Source of the DNA: an uncultured Clostridia bacterium
GTDB lineage: Bacteria > Bacillota > Clostridia > TANB77 > CAG-508
Length of the DNA stretch: 24,150 nucleotides
Assembly (NCBI GenBank): GCA_934149115.1
Contig: CAKPDW010000015.1
Location: 1 to 24,150, forward strand
Direction of reading: 5' to 3'
The notes beneath the pieces were generated by a model that was not told the DNA's origin, did not search any database, and saw only the letters and a program-made list of their open reading frames with translations. A program made the translations under genes and the position numbers. Shown one piece after another: positions 13,570 through 22,167 of the stretch; within the stretch, counting starts at the first letter, position 1; the number at the start of each line of letters is the position of its first letter.

Positions 13570-13625
13570 AAATTTCACCTCCTAAAAATTTCTTATTTAT
13601 TAAAATTAAAAATTTAATAACAACA

Positions 13626-14993
13626 TTATTTTAAATTCTTAGTAATATCATTCAAATCAAGATTTCCATCATCAAGACCTCTCATCATCTTTTTCATAGC
13701 ACCTTTGTTATTTGTCAATTTCTTCATCATTTTTTGTGTCATTTCAAAAGAATTCATGAATTTGTTAATATCTTGTACTTTTGTTCCACTTCCTTTAGCA
13801 ATTCTTTGTCTTCTACTACCATTTAAAATCTTTGGATTTCTTCTTTCTTCAGGAGTCATAGAACAAATCATAGCCTCAACTCTATCAAATTCTTTATCAT
13901 CTATTTGAATATTTTTTAAATTTCCCATTCCAGGTAACATTTTTAAAATAGAAGAAAAAGAACCCATTTTCTTTATTTGTCTTAATTGAGCTAAGTAATC
14001 CTCCAAATCAAATTTTTGTTTTCTAAGTTTCTTCTCCATCTTAAGAGCTTCTTCTGCATCAAAAGTTTCCTCAGCTTTTTCGATAATAGATAAAACATCA
14101 CCCATTCCTAAAATTCTTGAAGCCATTCTTTCAGGATGAAATTCTTCAATATCACTAAGTTTTTCACCAGTTGCTGCAAATTTTATTGGCTTTCCAGTAA
14201 TTTTTTTAACTGATAAAGCAGCACCACCTCTAGTATCACCATCTAATTTAGTAAGAACCACTCCATCAATACCTAAACTACTATTAAAACTCTCAGCAAC
14301 ATTAACAGCATCTTGACCAGTCATTGAATCAACAACTAATAAAATTTCATGAGGTTTTATATTAGATTTTAAATTTTTAAGTTCCTGCATAAGTTCTTCA
14401 TCAATATGAAGTCTACCAGCAGTATCTAAAATCACAACATCATTTAATTTTGATATAGCCACATTCAATGCTTGTTTAGCAATTGAAACAACATCTTTAG
14501 TTTGTTCATTAGCATAAACAGGTACATTTAACTGTTTTCCAACAACCTGTAACTGCTTTATAGCAGCAGGTCTATACACATCACACGCAACTAATAAGGG
14601 ATTTTTTCCTTGTTTACGAATTAAATTTGCAAGTTTACCAGCAGTTGTAGTTTTACCAGAACCTTGCAAACCAACAAGCATTATAATTGTTGGAGGATTT
14701 GAAGTAAAATTAATTTTACTACTCTCTCCACCTAATAAGTTTACTAACTCATCTTTAACAATCTTTATTACTTGTTGTCCTGGAGTTAATGACTTAAGTA
14801 CATCTTGCCCCAAAGCTTTTTCCTCTATTACTTTAACAAAATCCTTAACGATTTTATAATTAACATCAGCATCTAATAAAGCAAATTTTACTTCACGCAA
14901 AACTTCTTTTAAATCTGATTCTGTAATTCTAGCCTTACCCTTTAATTTTCTAGTAATCTCCTGAAGCCTAGATGATAAACCTTCAAAAGCCAT
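13626..14993 (-). CDS. ffh: Signal recognition particle GTPase Ffh (SRP54)
   Basis: A 455-aa GTPase that, with the SRP RNA, targets nascent membrane and secreted proteins to FtsY and the Sec translocon. The N domain (1-85) has the usual LREVKFALLDADVNYKIVKD. The G domain has GLQGSGKTTT (108-117), DVYRPAAIKQL (138-148), DTAGR (190-194) and TKLDGDTRGG (248-257). The M domain (about 325-455) is methionine-rich with GMGNLKNIQID, the finger-loop region, and RRQRIAKGSGT for SRP RNA binding. SD GGGAG precedes the ATG at 14993. It follows ylxM with a 200-base gap. Confidence 0.97.
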   Translation of the reverse strand: MAFEGLSSRLQEITRKLKGKARITESDLKEVLREVKFALLDADVNYKIVKDFVKVIEEKALGQDVLKSLTPGQQVIKIVKDELVNLLGGESSKINFTSNPPTIIMLVGLQGSGKTTTAGKLANLIRKQGKNPLLVACDVYRPAAIKQLQVVGKQLNVPVYANEQTKDVVSIAKQALNVAISKLNDVVILDTAGRLHIDEELMQELKNLKSNIKPHEILLVVDSMTGQDAVNVAESFNSSLGIDGVVLTKLDGDTRGGAALSVKKITGKPIKFAATGEKLSDIEEFHPERMASRILGMGDVLSIIEKAEETFDAEEALKMEKKLRKQKFDLEDYLAQLRQIKKMGSFSSILKMLPGMGNLKNIQIDDKEFDRVEAMICSMTPEERRNPKILNGSRRQRIAKGSGTKVQDINKFMNSFEMTQKMMKKLTNNKGAMKKMMRGLDDGNLDLNDITKNLK

Positions 14994-15193
14994 ATTAATC
15001 TCCCTTCAATTGTAAGCATAGACAGATATTCTTAACAATTTTTTCAACTTCTCAGAATAAATCCGAAAATTTAAAATTTTCAGTAAATCTTCTGTACAAC
15101 AATACTTTTTATATAATAAGCAATCTATATGATTTTCTTATTATATAGATTACCAAAATTCTGCCAATATTGATAATCATAAATTCTTAAAAT
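14994..15193 (-). other. ylxM-ffh intergenic region with two mutually exclusive hairpins
   Basis: ATATAATAAG (15111-15120) can pair with CTTATTATAT (15137-15146), or AATCTATAT (15122-15130) with ATATAGATT (15143-15151). The two stems share bases 15143-15146 and interlock, so only one fully forms. Neither is followed by a T-run on the minus strand. The gap is unusually long for this operon. The rest is AT-rich spacer without other visible features. Confidence 0.5.
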
Positions 15194-15541
15194 TTAAACC
15201 AAACAATTTAACTCTTGTCGAATATGATTTAAAATCTCTCCGATTTCTTTATCAGAAGATTTAGATTCAATTTTAGTTATCTCAGACAATATAATTGCAA
15301 TCTTCTCCTCTTGATCAATTGTTTTTTTCATAACATCCAACTTTTCTTCATACTCGAAAAGTTTATTTTCCCCCTTTTTTATATTATCTCTAACAGCTTG
15401 TCTCGTAATATTCAAATTTTCTGCAATCTCAGAAAGAGATAAATCATTGTTATAATAGTCATCAAGGACTTGATATTGTTTTTCAGTTAATAACTTACCA
15501 TATATCTGGCAAAGTATACTCATTTTAATATTTTTATCCAT
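15194..15541 (-). CDS. ylxM: YlxM/p13-like helix-turn-helix protein
   Basis: A 115-aa protein with a sigma-70 region-4-like HTH (LSLSEIAENLNITRQAVRDN, about 34-53), preceded by LLTEKQYQVLDDYYNNDLSL, the signature of the YlxM family. YlxM is encoded next to ffh in Firmicutes and is reported to interact with the SRP. The frame reaches a GTG at 15550, which lies in the SD (GAGGTGG); the ATG at 15541 is eight bases after GAGG and is the better start. It is first in the operon, with promoter at 15574-15602. Confidence 0.92.
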   Translation of the reverse strand: MDKNIKMSILCQIYGKLLTEKQYQVLDDYYNNDLSLSEIAENLNITRQAVRDNIKKGENKLFEYEEKLDVMKKTIDQEEKIAIILSEITKIESKSSDKEIGEILNHIRQELNCLV

Positions 15542-15573
15542 GACAACCACCTCTTTTTTTGTAATGCTAATAT

Positions 15574-15602
15574 ACTTTACACCATTTTCCCTAATTTGTC
15601 AA
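15574..15602 (-). promoter_or_regulatory. Promoter of the ylxM-ffh-rpsP-khpA-rimM-trmD-rplS operon
   Basis: Minus-strand TTGACA (15597-15602), a 17-base spacer, TAAAGT (15574-15579); TATATT follows closely as an alternative -10. The leader is only about 30 bases. Confidence 0.7.
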
Positions 15603-15705
15603 GGTTTTCTCTATCTTTTTATATCATTAAGCCACTTTTGTCACATTTTTGCAGCATATTTTTGCAAAAAATTAGTAACTTTTTTGATACTATTTCACAC
15701 AAAAC

Positions 15706-15739
15706 AAAAAAAGCTCTATTCATAAAAAACATGAATAGA
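15706..15739 (-). terminator. Terminator of the ftsK-radA-prepilin gene train
   Basis: On the minus strand TCTATTCAT/ATGAATAGA (15731-15739 with 15715-15723), a 9-bp stem with a seven-base loop, followed by AGC and seven Ts. Confidence 0.88.
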
Positions 15740-15751
15740 ACCTTCCTTATA

Positions 15752-16210
15752 TTATACATCACTTCTTAAATCTTCAGCAGAATAATAAAGTTTATCATTA
15801 TACTTAATTGGTGAAATCGAATAAATCTTTTTACTCTTAACATTAATTATTATATCATCAGAAATATTCTCTAAACTAAGTTCAGACGCAATATCCTTAG
15901 AAGACAAATAACGATATTCATTATACTCGTCTTCATTAATCTCCAAAGTATTTAAAACATTTCTAGCACTCTCAATTTCATCAACAGACCTACCAATCTC
16001 CTCAAAATTCAAATCAGGATTAATATTAGCCTTTTGTTGATACAAATTAATTTTCTCCCTAATTGCATCCATTTCTTTCAAATATATTTTAACTTTTGAC
16101 TCATTGTATGTTGATATTCCAGCAGTAGCAACTGCAGTTCCAACAATCAATAAAACAATAATTGTTATAACCAAAAGAATAAACGTAACACCAACTTCTT
16201 TTTTTAACAT
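15752..16210 (-). CDS. Prepilin-like (type II secretion/type IV pilin type) protein
   Basis: A 152-aa protein with a short basic leader MLKKEVG followed by a hydrophobic helix (VTFILLVITIIVLLIVGTAV, residues 8-27). This matches prepilin peptidase substrates, with cleavage expected after G7. The usual Glu at +5 is replaced by Leu. A leader close to GVTLIALVITIIVLLILAG without that Glu is common in gut clostridial proteins labelled as type II secretion or prepilin-like. The rest is a helix (about 35-60) and a small mixed C-terminal domain. SD AAGGAG lies eight bases before the ATG. It starts 19 bases after the cyclophilin gene, so the two are probably cotranslated. No secretion or pilus assembly genes are in this window. 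Confidence 0.75.
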   Translation of the reverse strand: MLKKEVGVTFILLVITIIVLLIVGTAVATAGISTYNESKVKIYLKEMDAIREKINLYQQKANINPDLNFEEIGRSVDEIESARNVLNTLEINEDEYNEYRYLSSKDIASELSLENISDDIIINVKSKKIYSISPIKYNDKLYYSAEDLRSDV

Positions 16211-16229
16211 ATAAAAACTCCTTTATACA

Positions 16230-17129
16230 TTACTCTCCTGATGTACCAAGACCTGTCAAGTCAGTTCCTGATGATTGATTTTGTTGTTGCATATAACTTT
16301 GCATAAACCAACTAAATATTGAATCAAAATCAAAGAATTCAGCTGTTTCAGGCATTCCATAATCAACACCAAAAGTCTCAACTGAAACATTTTTTATAAC
16401 AGGAGCTGTAACAGGTTTTGTTGTAGTTGTTTCTGTTCCATCACTTCCAGTTGATTTTTGTAATTCAACTTGTGAGATCTTATCAACAACATCCATACCT
16501 TCAATAACTTTTCCAAAAGCAGAATATGAACCATCAAAACCTTGTTCATCATCAGTTACAATAAAGAAACCAGCACTTTGAGAATTATATAATTCAGTTA
16601 CTAAAGTTTCAGCATAAGATTCATATCCCATCTTTTGAACCATTAACATATCCTCTTCATAATCACTATAAGACTTTCTATACATTGAAATTACACCTCT
16701 TTGGTGAGACAATGTATTTTGATTAAATCCATTTTCAATAAATTCACCTTTTATTGAATAATCTTGATCTTTTTCTCCATCTGCTAAATCACGTAAATTA
16801 CTCAATTTTGGTCCATTTTGTGTTGTAGTTCCATCACTATTTGCAGTTTCTGTTAAACCTCCACGAATAAAACCTTTCTCAACATCTGTAAATGTCTTAT
16901 CATTGTAATATCCTCTTTGAGCCAATCTCACAAAATTCTTAACTGTATTTGGTGCCATGTCTGGATATAATTCAATCTTTATTGTACCATATCCATCAAC
17001 ATCCATTGTAACAATTGGATTTTGTTTGTTATCAGTTTTACTCATAACAAAATTTACTGAAATCCAACCAATTGCAACGATTAAAGCCAATACAATTAAC
17101 ACTAATAGTATCTTCTTTACCTTTTCCAT
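16230..17129 (-). CDS. Membrane-anchored divergent cyclophilin-type peptidyl-prolyl isomerase
   Basis: A 299-aa protein with an N-terminal membrane anchor (about 6-28, ILLVLIVLALIVAIGWISVN), so the rest is extracytoplasmic. Residues 39-254 follow the cyclophilin fold: GTIKIELYPDMAPNTVKNFV (48-67), HQRGVISM (142-149), AGFFIVTDD (186-194) and YSAFGKVIEGMDVV (202-215). The canonical active-site FHRVI...GFMIQGG reads FTDVEKGFIRGG here, so the catalytic Arg is replaced by Asp and the Gln by Arg, and the usual GSQFF is SAGFF. A helical insert lies at 150-180. The C terminus is Ser/Thr/Gln-rich. It may act as a chaperone or binding protein rather than a strong isomerase. SD GTGAGG precedes the ATG; it follows radA after 43 bases. 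Confidence 0.85.
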   Translation of the reverse strand: MEKVKKILLVLIVLALIVAIGWISVNFVMSKTDNKQNPIVTMDVDGYGTIKIELYPDMAPNTVKNFVRLAQRGYYNDKTFTDVEKGFIRGGLTETANSDGTTTQNGPKLSNLRDLADGEKDQDYSIKGEFIENGFNQNTLSHQRGVISMYRKSYSDYEEDMLMVQKMGYESYAETLVTELYNSQSAGFFIVTDDEQGFDGSYSAFGKVIEGMDVVDKISQVELQKSTGSDGTETTTTKPVTAPVIKNVSVETFGVDYGMPETAEFFDFDSIFSWFMQSYMQQQNQSSGTDLTGLGTSGE

Positions 17130-17172
17130 AGTATCCTCACTTTCACAATAGTCAAATTTAATGCTAAGAAAT

Positions 17173-18531
17173 TTATTTTAATTTTAAAAACTTCATAGCA
17201 TCTATTATATCCTTGCAGCCTATTATATCTAATTTAAAATTTTCTTTCAATAGTTTTTTATTAGTTTCTGGAATTATACAAGTTTTCAATCCCATTTTTT
17301 CTATTTCTTTTAATCTTTTTTCAATCATATTTACAGATCTAATTTCACCAGTTAATCCCACTTCTCCAACAACTGCAACACTCTTAGGAATACTAATATT
17401 TTTATAACTAGAAGCTGCAGATAAAACAATTCCTAAATCAAGTGCAGGTTCATTAATTCTAATACCACCAACAATATTCATATAAACATCTTGGCTTCCA
17501 AGATTAACACCACCTAATTTTTCCAAAACAGCAATTAATAATGTTACCCTATTATAATCTAATCCGTTAGCAGTTCTCCTTGGCATACCAAAAACAGTAG
17601 TACTAGTTAAAGCCTGCAATTCCACTAAAATAGGACGAGTTCCTTCAAGACTGGCAACAATAACTGAACCTGGAGGATTTTCCTCCCTTTCAGTAAGCAA
17701 GACACTTGAAGGATTCGTTATCTCAACCATTCCCTCATTTCTCATTTCAAACATACCAATCTCATTTGTCGAACCAAATCTATTTTTCACACCACGAACA
17801 ACTCTATATGAAAAATATCTTTCTCCCTCAATATATAACACAGCATCAACCATATGCTCTAAAACTCTAGGTCCAGCAATCGTACCATCTTTGGTAACAT
17901 GTCCAATTATAACAGTTGTAATTCCTTTCATTTTACACATTTTCATTATACGTGCTGTTATCTCTCTAACCTGACTAACACTACCTGGAGCAGATGTAAT
18001 TTCATCAGAATACATAGTTTGAATAGAATCTATTATAACAAGCTTGGGTTCAAGCTTTTCAATAGAACTTTCAATATTGTTAATATCTGTTTCTCCTAAA
18101 AACATAATATTGTCTTTATTTATTCCTAATCTATCTGATCTAATTTTTATTTGTTCAGCAGATTCCTCTCCTGAAACATATAAAACTTTTCCATCTGTTT
18201 TATATTTATCACAAATCTGTAATATCAAAGTTGACTTTCCGATTCCTGGTTCTCCACCTAAAAGTGTTAGAGAACCATTGACAAAACCTCCACCTAAAAC
18301 TCGATCTAATTCATCAAAACCAGAACTAACTCTAGAAATTTTAATCTGCTCAATAGATTTTATTGATACAGGTTCAACTGCTTTTGAAACAACACCTTTT
18401 TTATTTCCCTGTTTTACAACCTTCTCCTCTACAAATGAATTCCAAGCATTGCAAGCAGGGCATTTTCCAAGCCATTTGGCAGACTCATATCCACATTCAT
18501 TGCAAAAAAACACTGTATTTGTCTTTGCCAT
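17173..18531 (-). CDS. radA: DNA repair protein RadA
   Basis: A 452-aa RecA-related helicase that drives branch migration in recombinational repair. The N-terminal zinc ribbon has C10, C13, C24 and C27 (FFCNECG, GKCPACNAW). The ATPase core has Walker A GEPGIGKST (93-101), Walker B LVIIDSIQ (164-171) and the RadA-specific KNRFG motif (249-253). The C-terminal Lon-like domain is present (DLGIVLSAASSYKN, VGEVGLTGEIRSV). SD AGGAGG precedes the ATG at 18531; the gap to the GH15 gene is 42 bases. It is complete and has no unusual residues that I can see. Confidence 0.97.
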   Translation of the reverse strand: MAKTNTVFFCNECGYESAKWLGKCPACNAWNSFVEEKVVKQGNKKGVVSKAVEPVSIKSIEQIKISRVSSGFDELDRVLGGGFVNGSLTLLGGEPGIGKSTLILQICDKYKTDGKVLYVSGEESAEQIKIRSDRLGINKDNIMFLGETDINNIESSIEKLEPKLVIIDSIQTMYSDEITSAPGSVSQVREITARIMKMCKMKGITTVIIGHVTKDGTIAGPRVLEHMVDAVLYIEGERYFSYRVVRGVKNRFGSTNEIGMFEMRNEGMVEITNPSSVLLTEREENPPGSVIVASLEGTRPILVELQALTSTTVFGMPRRTANGLDYNRVTLLIAVLEKLGGVNLGSQDVYMNIVGGIRINEPALDLGIVLSAASSYKNISIPKSVAVVGEVGLTGEIRSVNMIEKRLKEIEKMGLKTCIIPETNKKLLKENFKLDIIGCKDIIDAMKFLKLK

Positions 18532-18573
18532 TTTAGTCCTCCTAACAAATTATTCTAATCCATTTCAAGAAAT

Positions 18574-20466
18574 TTAAATAAGCCCCAATTTATCAAGTTT
18601 ACTAACAACATTAATATACATAGCATGAGACCAAACCAAACCTATAATCCAAGAAGGTTGCATAGTTTCATTATTAACCTGTTCCCCAAGAAGTCCATAT
18701 GGAGATGCAGATTTCACAACAAATTCAAAGCACTCCTTTGCTTTCTTTTTTTCACCAGCCTCAATGTAATAATTAGCCATCCACAAATTAGCAATAACCC
18801 ATGGATTATATCCACCATTATATGTATCACCCTCATAACGAATATATCCACCAGTATATGTTCTAAGAGTCATATTAATTCTCTCAATTGTATTTAGAAA
18901 TTTCTTTTCTTTATGTGAAAACATATTAAAAGGAACAACTGCACCTAAAATACTAATATCTAATCTTCTGTCATCTAAATTACGAACAAAACATTTTTTA
19001 TTATCATCATAAAAAGTCTTCAAAACATATTCCTTTATTTCTCTTTGACCTTTTTCAATAATTTTTCTTTGTTTCTCAATAGACTCTATCTTCAATCTGT
19101 TATTTGAATATTCACTCTTAATTTCTTTATAAATATTAAGCATAGCATTATAGCCAGCAAAAATAGCTGACATAGAATATAAAGTAACTCCTTCATATTC
19201 CTCCCATAAATCATAGCTTTTTTGCATTTTTGAATTTCCTGTTAATACATCTTCAACATATTTTTCAAGAAATTTCATTGCATTTTCACACATTTTTAAA
19301 CAGTCTTTAAGAAACTTGATATTTTTTGTATTCTTAAAATGTTGATATACTCCAAAAATAACACTAGCAGTTTCATCAATTTGATATCCCCAACAAGGAG
19401 CAAGTCTACCATCAGTATAAAATCTCTGTTCCCATCCTCCATTTTTACTTTGAGTCATTTTACAAAAAATCTTATAAAATTTTTCTGATTCCTTTTCCAT
19501 ACCAATTTTTTCCATTGCATCAGTAATAAATACAGCATCTCTTGGCCAGCAATATGAATATCTTCCACATCTAGTCTTATACTCATCACTTTCTACACCA
19601 GCAGATATACCTCCAGTTTTTTCATTAAGCAAAAGAGGCATCAATAAAATACTTCTATCATAAATCCTCTTTAAAGAATTATTATTCTTAAAATCAATTT
19701 TAGAATGACTGTTTAAATATTTTCTCCAATACTTTTTGGTATCATCCAATTCTTTTTTTAAATCAATTTTTCTAAATCTTTCTATTTCTTGATCTAAATC
19801 ATTTAATAAATTTTTTTCAGAATTATCATTAACATTAATACACAAATTAAATATTTTCTCTTCACCAGGTTTAAGAATGCCTAAATCATATTCTATGCTT
19901 GAATCTGGAGACATTCCAATATAATCTTTTCCTTCAGAAACACCACTCATAATTGTTTCATCAGAATTATTTATTTGATAACTAGAAATTTTTTCTTTAG
20001 CAAATGTACATACAGTATAATCATGTGTATATTGCAATAAAGCATCATTTTTTACAAATCCACAAGCATCATTATTAATATTAGTAAATAATTTTGAATA
20101 CACTAAAAAGTTCAAATTCAAATCAATTGAATTATTATTTAAAAAATGATATCTACGCACCAATAAATTTTCTTTAGTTAAAACAAAATCAATCTGAGTA
20201 ATTTTTAAATTAAAATACGTATTCACAATTTCAGTTGTTAAGACATTAGTCTCCTCAATATAAAATTGTTTGAATGTATTATTAATATCATTATGCAAAT
20301 AAATTAACGCAGAATCATTTATCTTAACACCTGTATGAAACAATTCAAAAAATTGTTTATAATCAGGTGATTGATTAAATAATCTTAATAATTCTCCTTT
20401 TTTTGAAAAACTTACTGTCATATTTTTATTTCCGATAATTGCATCATTAAAATATTTTGTTTCCAT
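18574..20466 (-). CDS. Glycoside hydrolase family 15-type (glucoamylase-like) protein
   Basis: A 630-aa protein with an N-terminal beta-sandwich (about 1-225) and a C-terminal (alpha/alpha)6 barrel, the layout of bacterial and archaeal GH15 enzymes (glucoamylase, glucodextranase, trehalase). Diagnostic segments are TRCGRYSYCWPRDAVFITDA (298-317), NGGWEQRFYTDGRLAPCWGY (342-361), QIDETA (362-367) and SYDLWEEYEGVTLYSMSAIF (417-436), which carries the likely general acid. GLLGEQVNNETMQPSWIIGL near the end holds the likely base. No signal peptide is seen, so it is intracellular and probably acts on stored or imported alpha-glucans or trehalose-like substrates. SD GAGAGG precedes the ATG, 13 bases after the beta-CASP gene. 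Specificity cannot be inferred. Confidence 0.88.
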   Translation of the reverse strand: METKYFNDAIIGNKNMTVSFSKKGELLRLFNQSPDYKQFFELFHTGVKINDSALIYLHNDINNTFKQFYIEETNVLTTEIVNTYFNLKITQIDFVLTKENLLVRRYHFLNNNSIDLNLNFLVYSKLFTNINNDACGFVKNDALLQYTHDYTVCTFAKEKISSYQINNSDETIMSGVSEGKDYIGMSPDSSIEYDLGILKPGEEKIFNLCINVNDNSEKNLLNDLDQEIERFRKIDLKKELDDTKKYWRKYLNSHSKIDFKNNNSLKRIYDRSILLMPLLLNEKTGGISAGVESDEYKTRCGRYSYCWPRDAVFITDAMEKIGMEKESEKFYKIFCKMTQSKNGGWEQRFYTDGRLAPCWGYQIDETASVIFGVYQHFKNTKNIKFLKDCLKMCENAMKFLEKYVEDVLTGNSKMQKSYDLWEEYEGVTLYSMSAIFAGYNAMLNIYKEIKSEYSNNRLKIESIEKQRKIIEKGQREIKEYVLKTFYDDNKKCFVRNLDDRRLDISILGAVVPFNMFSHKEKKFLNTIERINMTLRTYTGGYIRYEGDTYNGGYNPWVIANLWMANYYIEAGEKKKAKECFEFVVKSASPYGLLGEQVNNETMQPSWIIGLVWSHAMYINVVSKLDKLGLI

Positions 20467-20479
20467 TTACAATACCTCT

Positions 20480-22132
20480 CTAATTTATTAATCCCTTAAT
20501 TTGTTCTTCTAATTTTTTAACCTTATCATTTAATTTAGAAATTTCGTCATCAGGTTTTTCCTTCATCAATTTTTGTTCCTTAACAGTTTGAGACATTGTA
20601 TTAATCTCATCCTTAATTTTATCTAATTTTTCTAAGATTTGTAACCTCATATATTGATCTTCAAGTTTCTTAGAATACTCTGATCTCTCCTCAAGTTTAG
20701 GAATTTCAGCAACTTCATATTTTTCGCCAAAACTTGGAATAGTAACAGGTATTTCAGTGTTTTGCTCAATTAAGCCTTTTAAAACTTCTTCACTTTCTTC
20801 TTCACCATGAACCAAGAAAATATGTTTTGGTTTATTTATAAAAGAATATACAAAATTTAATAACCACTCTTGGTCAGCATGGCCTGAATATCCTTCAATA
20901 TATTCAACTCTTGCATTAACTGAAATTTCTTCTCCGAAAATTTTAACTTTGTCAGCACCATCTACAATCGTTCTTCCTAATGTTCCTGGTGCTTGATAAC
21001 CTACAAATAAGATTGTACTAGAAGGATTCCATAAATTATGTTTTAAATGATGCTTTATTCTTCCTATATCACACATTCCACTTGCAGAAATAATAATAGA
21101 AGGATAATAAGTATCATTTAAAGCCTTTGATTCATCAGGAGTTCTTGTAAATTGTAATCCTGGAAATTCCAATGGATGATCACCATGTTTTAATTTCTCC
21201 TGAACCTCCTCTTCAAACAAATCAGTATTTTTCTTAAAAATTTCAGTTGCAGAAATTGCCAATGGACTATCCACAAATACTGGAGTTTTCATCAACTGTT
21301 GATATTTTCTTTGAAATTCCTCATCATCTTTATGATTATCTTTAATCTTATCAATTTCATATAAAATTTCCTGAGTCCTACCAACAGCAAAAGATGGAAT
21401 AACCACACGACCACCATGGTCTAATGTTTCTGAAACAATATCCAAAAACATATTAGCCTTATCATCATTTCTCATATGAAGTCTACTTCCATAAGTAGAT
21501 TCCATTACAAGATAATCAGCACTCTCAATCATAGTTGGAGAATCCAAAAGTGGTATATCATTATTTCCTAAATCACCTGTAAAAACAATTTTTTCAGTTT
21601 TTCCATTTTCAGTAACCCAAATCTCCAAAATACTAGAACCAAGCATATGTCCAGCATCATTGAATCTAACTTGAATACTATCTGCCACATCAATAATTGT
21701 ATCATATTCAACAGGTTTAAATATTTCCAAACATTTTTCAGCCTCCTCAGCAGTATATAATGGAGGAAGTGGTTCTAAACCAGCTCTTAGTCTTTTTCTA
21801 TTTTTCCATTCGATTTCAGTCTCTTGAATATGTCCACTATCAGGCAACATTATTGAACACAAATCCACAGTTGCTCTATGAGCATAAATTGGTCCTCTAT
21901 ATCCTTCATTATATAGTTTTGGTATTCTTCCAGAATGGTCTATATGAGCATGAGTCAATAACATAAAATCAATTTCATTTACATCATATAAAAATTCTTC
22001 TGAATTCTCCATTTCTAATGCAGCTTTTCCTTGATACATACCACAATCAACTAAAAATTTCTTTCCACCAGCTTCAACTAAAAAATTTGAGCCAGTAACT
22101 GTCTTTGCAGCTCCTAAAAAAGTAATATTCAT
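20480..22132 (-). CDS. MBL-fold beta-CASP RNA-processing nuclease (Ysh1/CPSF73-like)
   Basis: A 550-aa metallo-beta-lactamase-fold protein of the beta-CASP group. The metal ligands are HAHIDH (H61, H63, D65, H66), GHMLGS (H162) and TGDLG (D187). The beta-CASP motifs are visible as SFAVGRTQEILYEI, ISASGMCDIGRIKHHL and EGYSGHADQEWLL, with a late VHGEEE. This pattern is that of the Ysh1/RMMBL-type predicted exonucleases found in bacteria and archaea rather than the RNase J or RNase Z types. It therefore probably processes RNA, with an unknown target. Residues about 490-550 form a coiled-coil C terminus (KLEDQYMRLQILEKLDKIKD) that may mediate oligomerisation. The SD AGGGG is followed by the ATG at 22132. 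Confidence 0.9.
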   Translation of the reverse strand: MNITFLGAAKTVTGSNFLVEAGGKKFLVDCGMYQGKAALEMENSEEFLYDVNEIDFMLLTHAHIDHSGRIPKLYNEGYRGPIYAHRATVDLCSIMLPDSGHIQETEIEWKNRKRLRAGLEPLPPLYTAEEAEKCLEIFKPVEYDTIIDVADSIQVRFNDAGHMLGSSILEIWVTENGKTEKIVFTGDLGNNDIPLLDSPTMIESADYLVMESTYGSRLHMRNDDKANMFLDIVSETLDHGGRVVIPSFAVGRTQEILYEIDKIKDNHKDDEEFQRKYQQLMKTPVFVDSPLAISATEIFKKNTDLFEEEVQEKLKHGDHPLEFPGLQFTRTPDESKALNDTYYPSIIISASGMCDIGRIKHHLKHNLWNPSSTILFVGYQAPGTLGRTIVDGADKVKIFGEEISVNARVEYIEGYSGHADQEWLLNFVYSFINKPKHIFLVHGEEESEEVLKGLIEQNTEIPVTIPSFGEKYEVAEIPKLEERSEYSKKLEDQYMRLQILEKLDKIKDEINTMSQTVKEQKLMKEKPDDEISKLNDKVKKLEEQIKGLIN

Positions 22133-22167
22133 ACATTACCCCTTTCTTTTCATTTGTATATAATTTT

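Noticed and set aside
13570..13578. GTG start for rpsP at 13578
   Set aside because: The GTG is part of the SD AGGAGGTG; the ATG at 13569 matches the normal S16 N terminus.
15542..15550. GTG start for ylxM at 15550
   Set aside because: The GTG overlaps the SD GAGGTGG; the ATG at 15541 is properly spaced.
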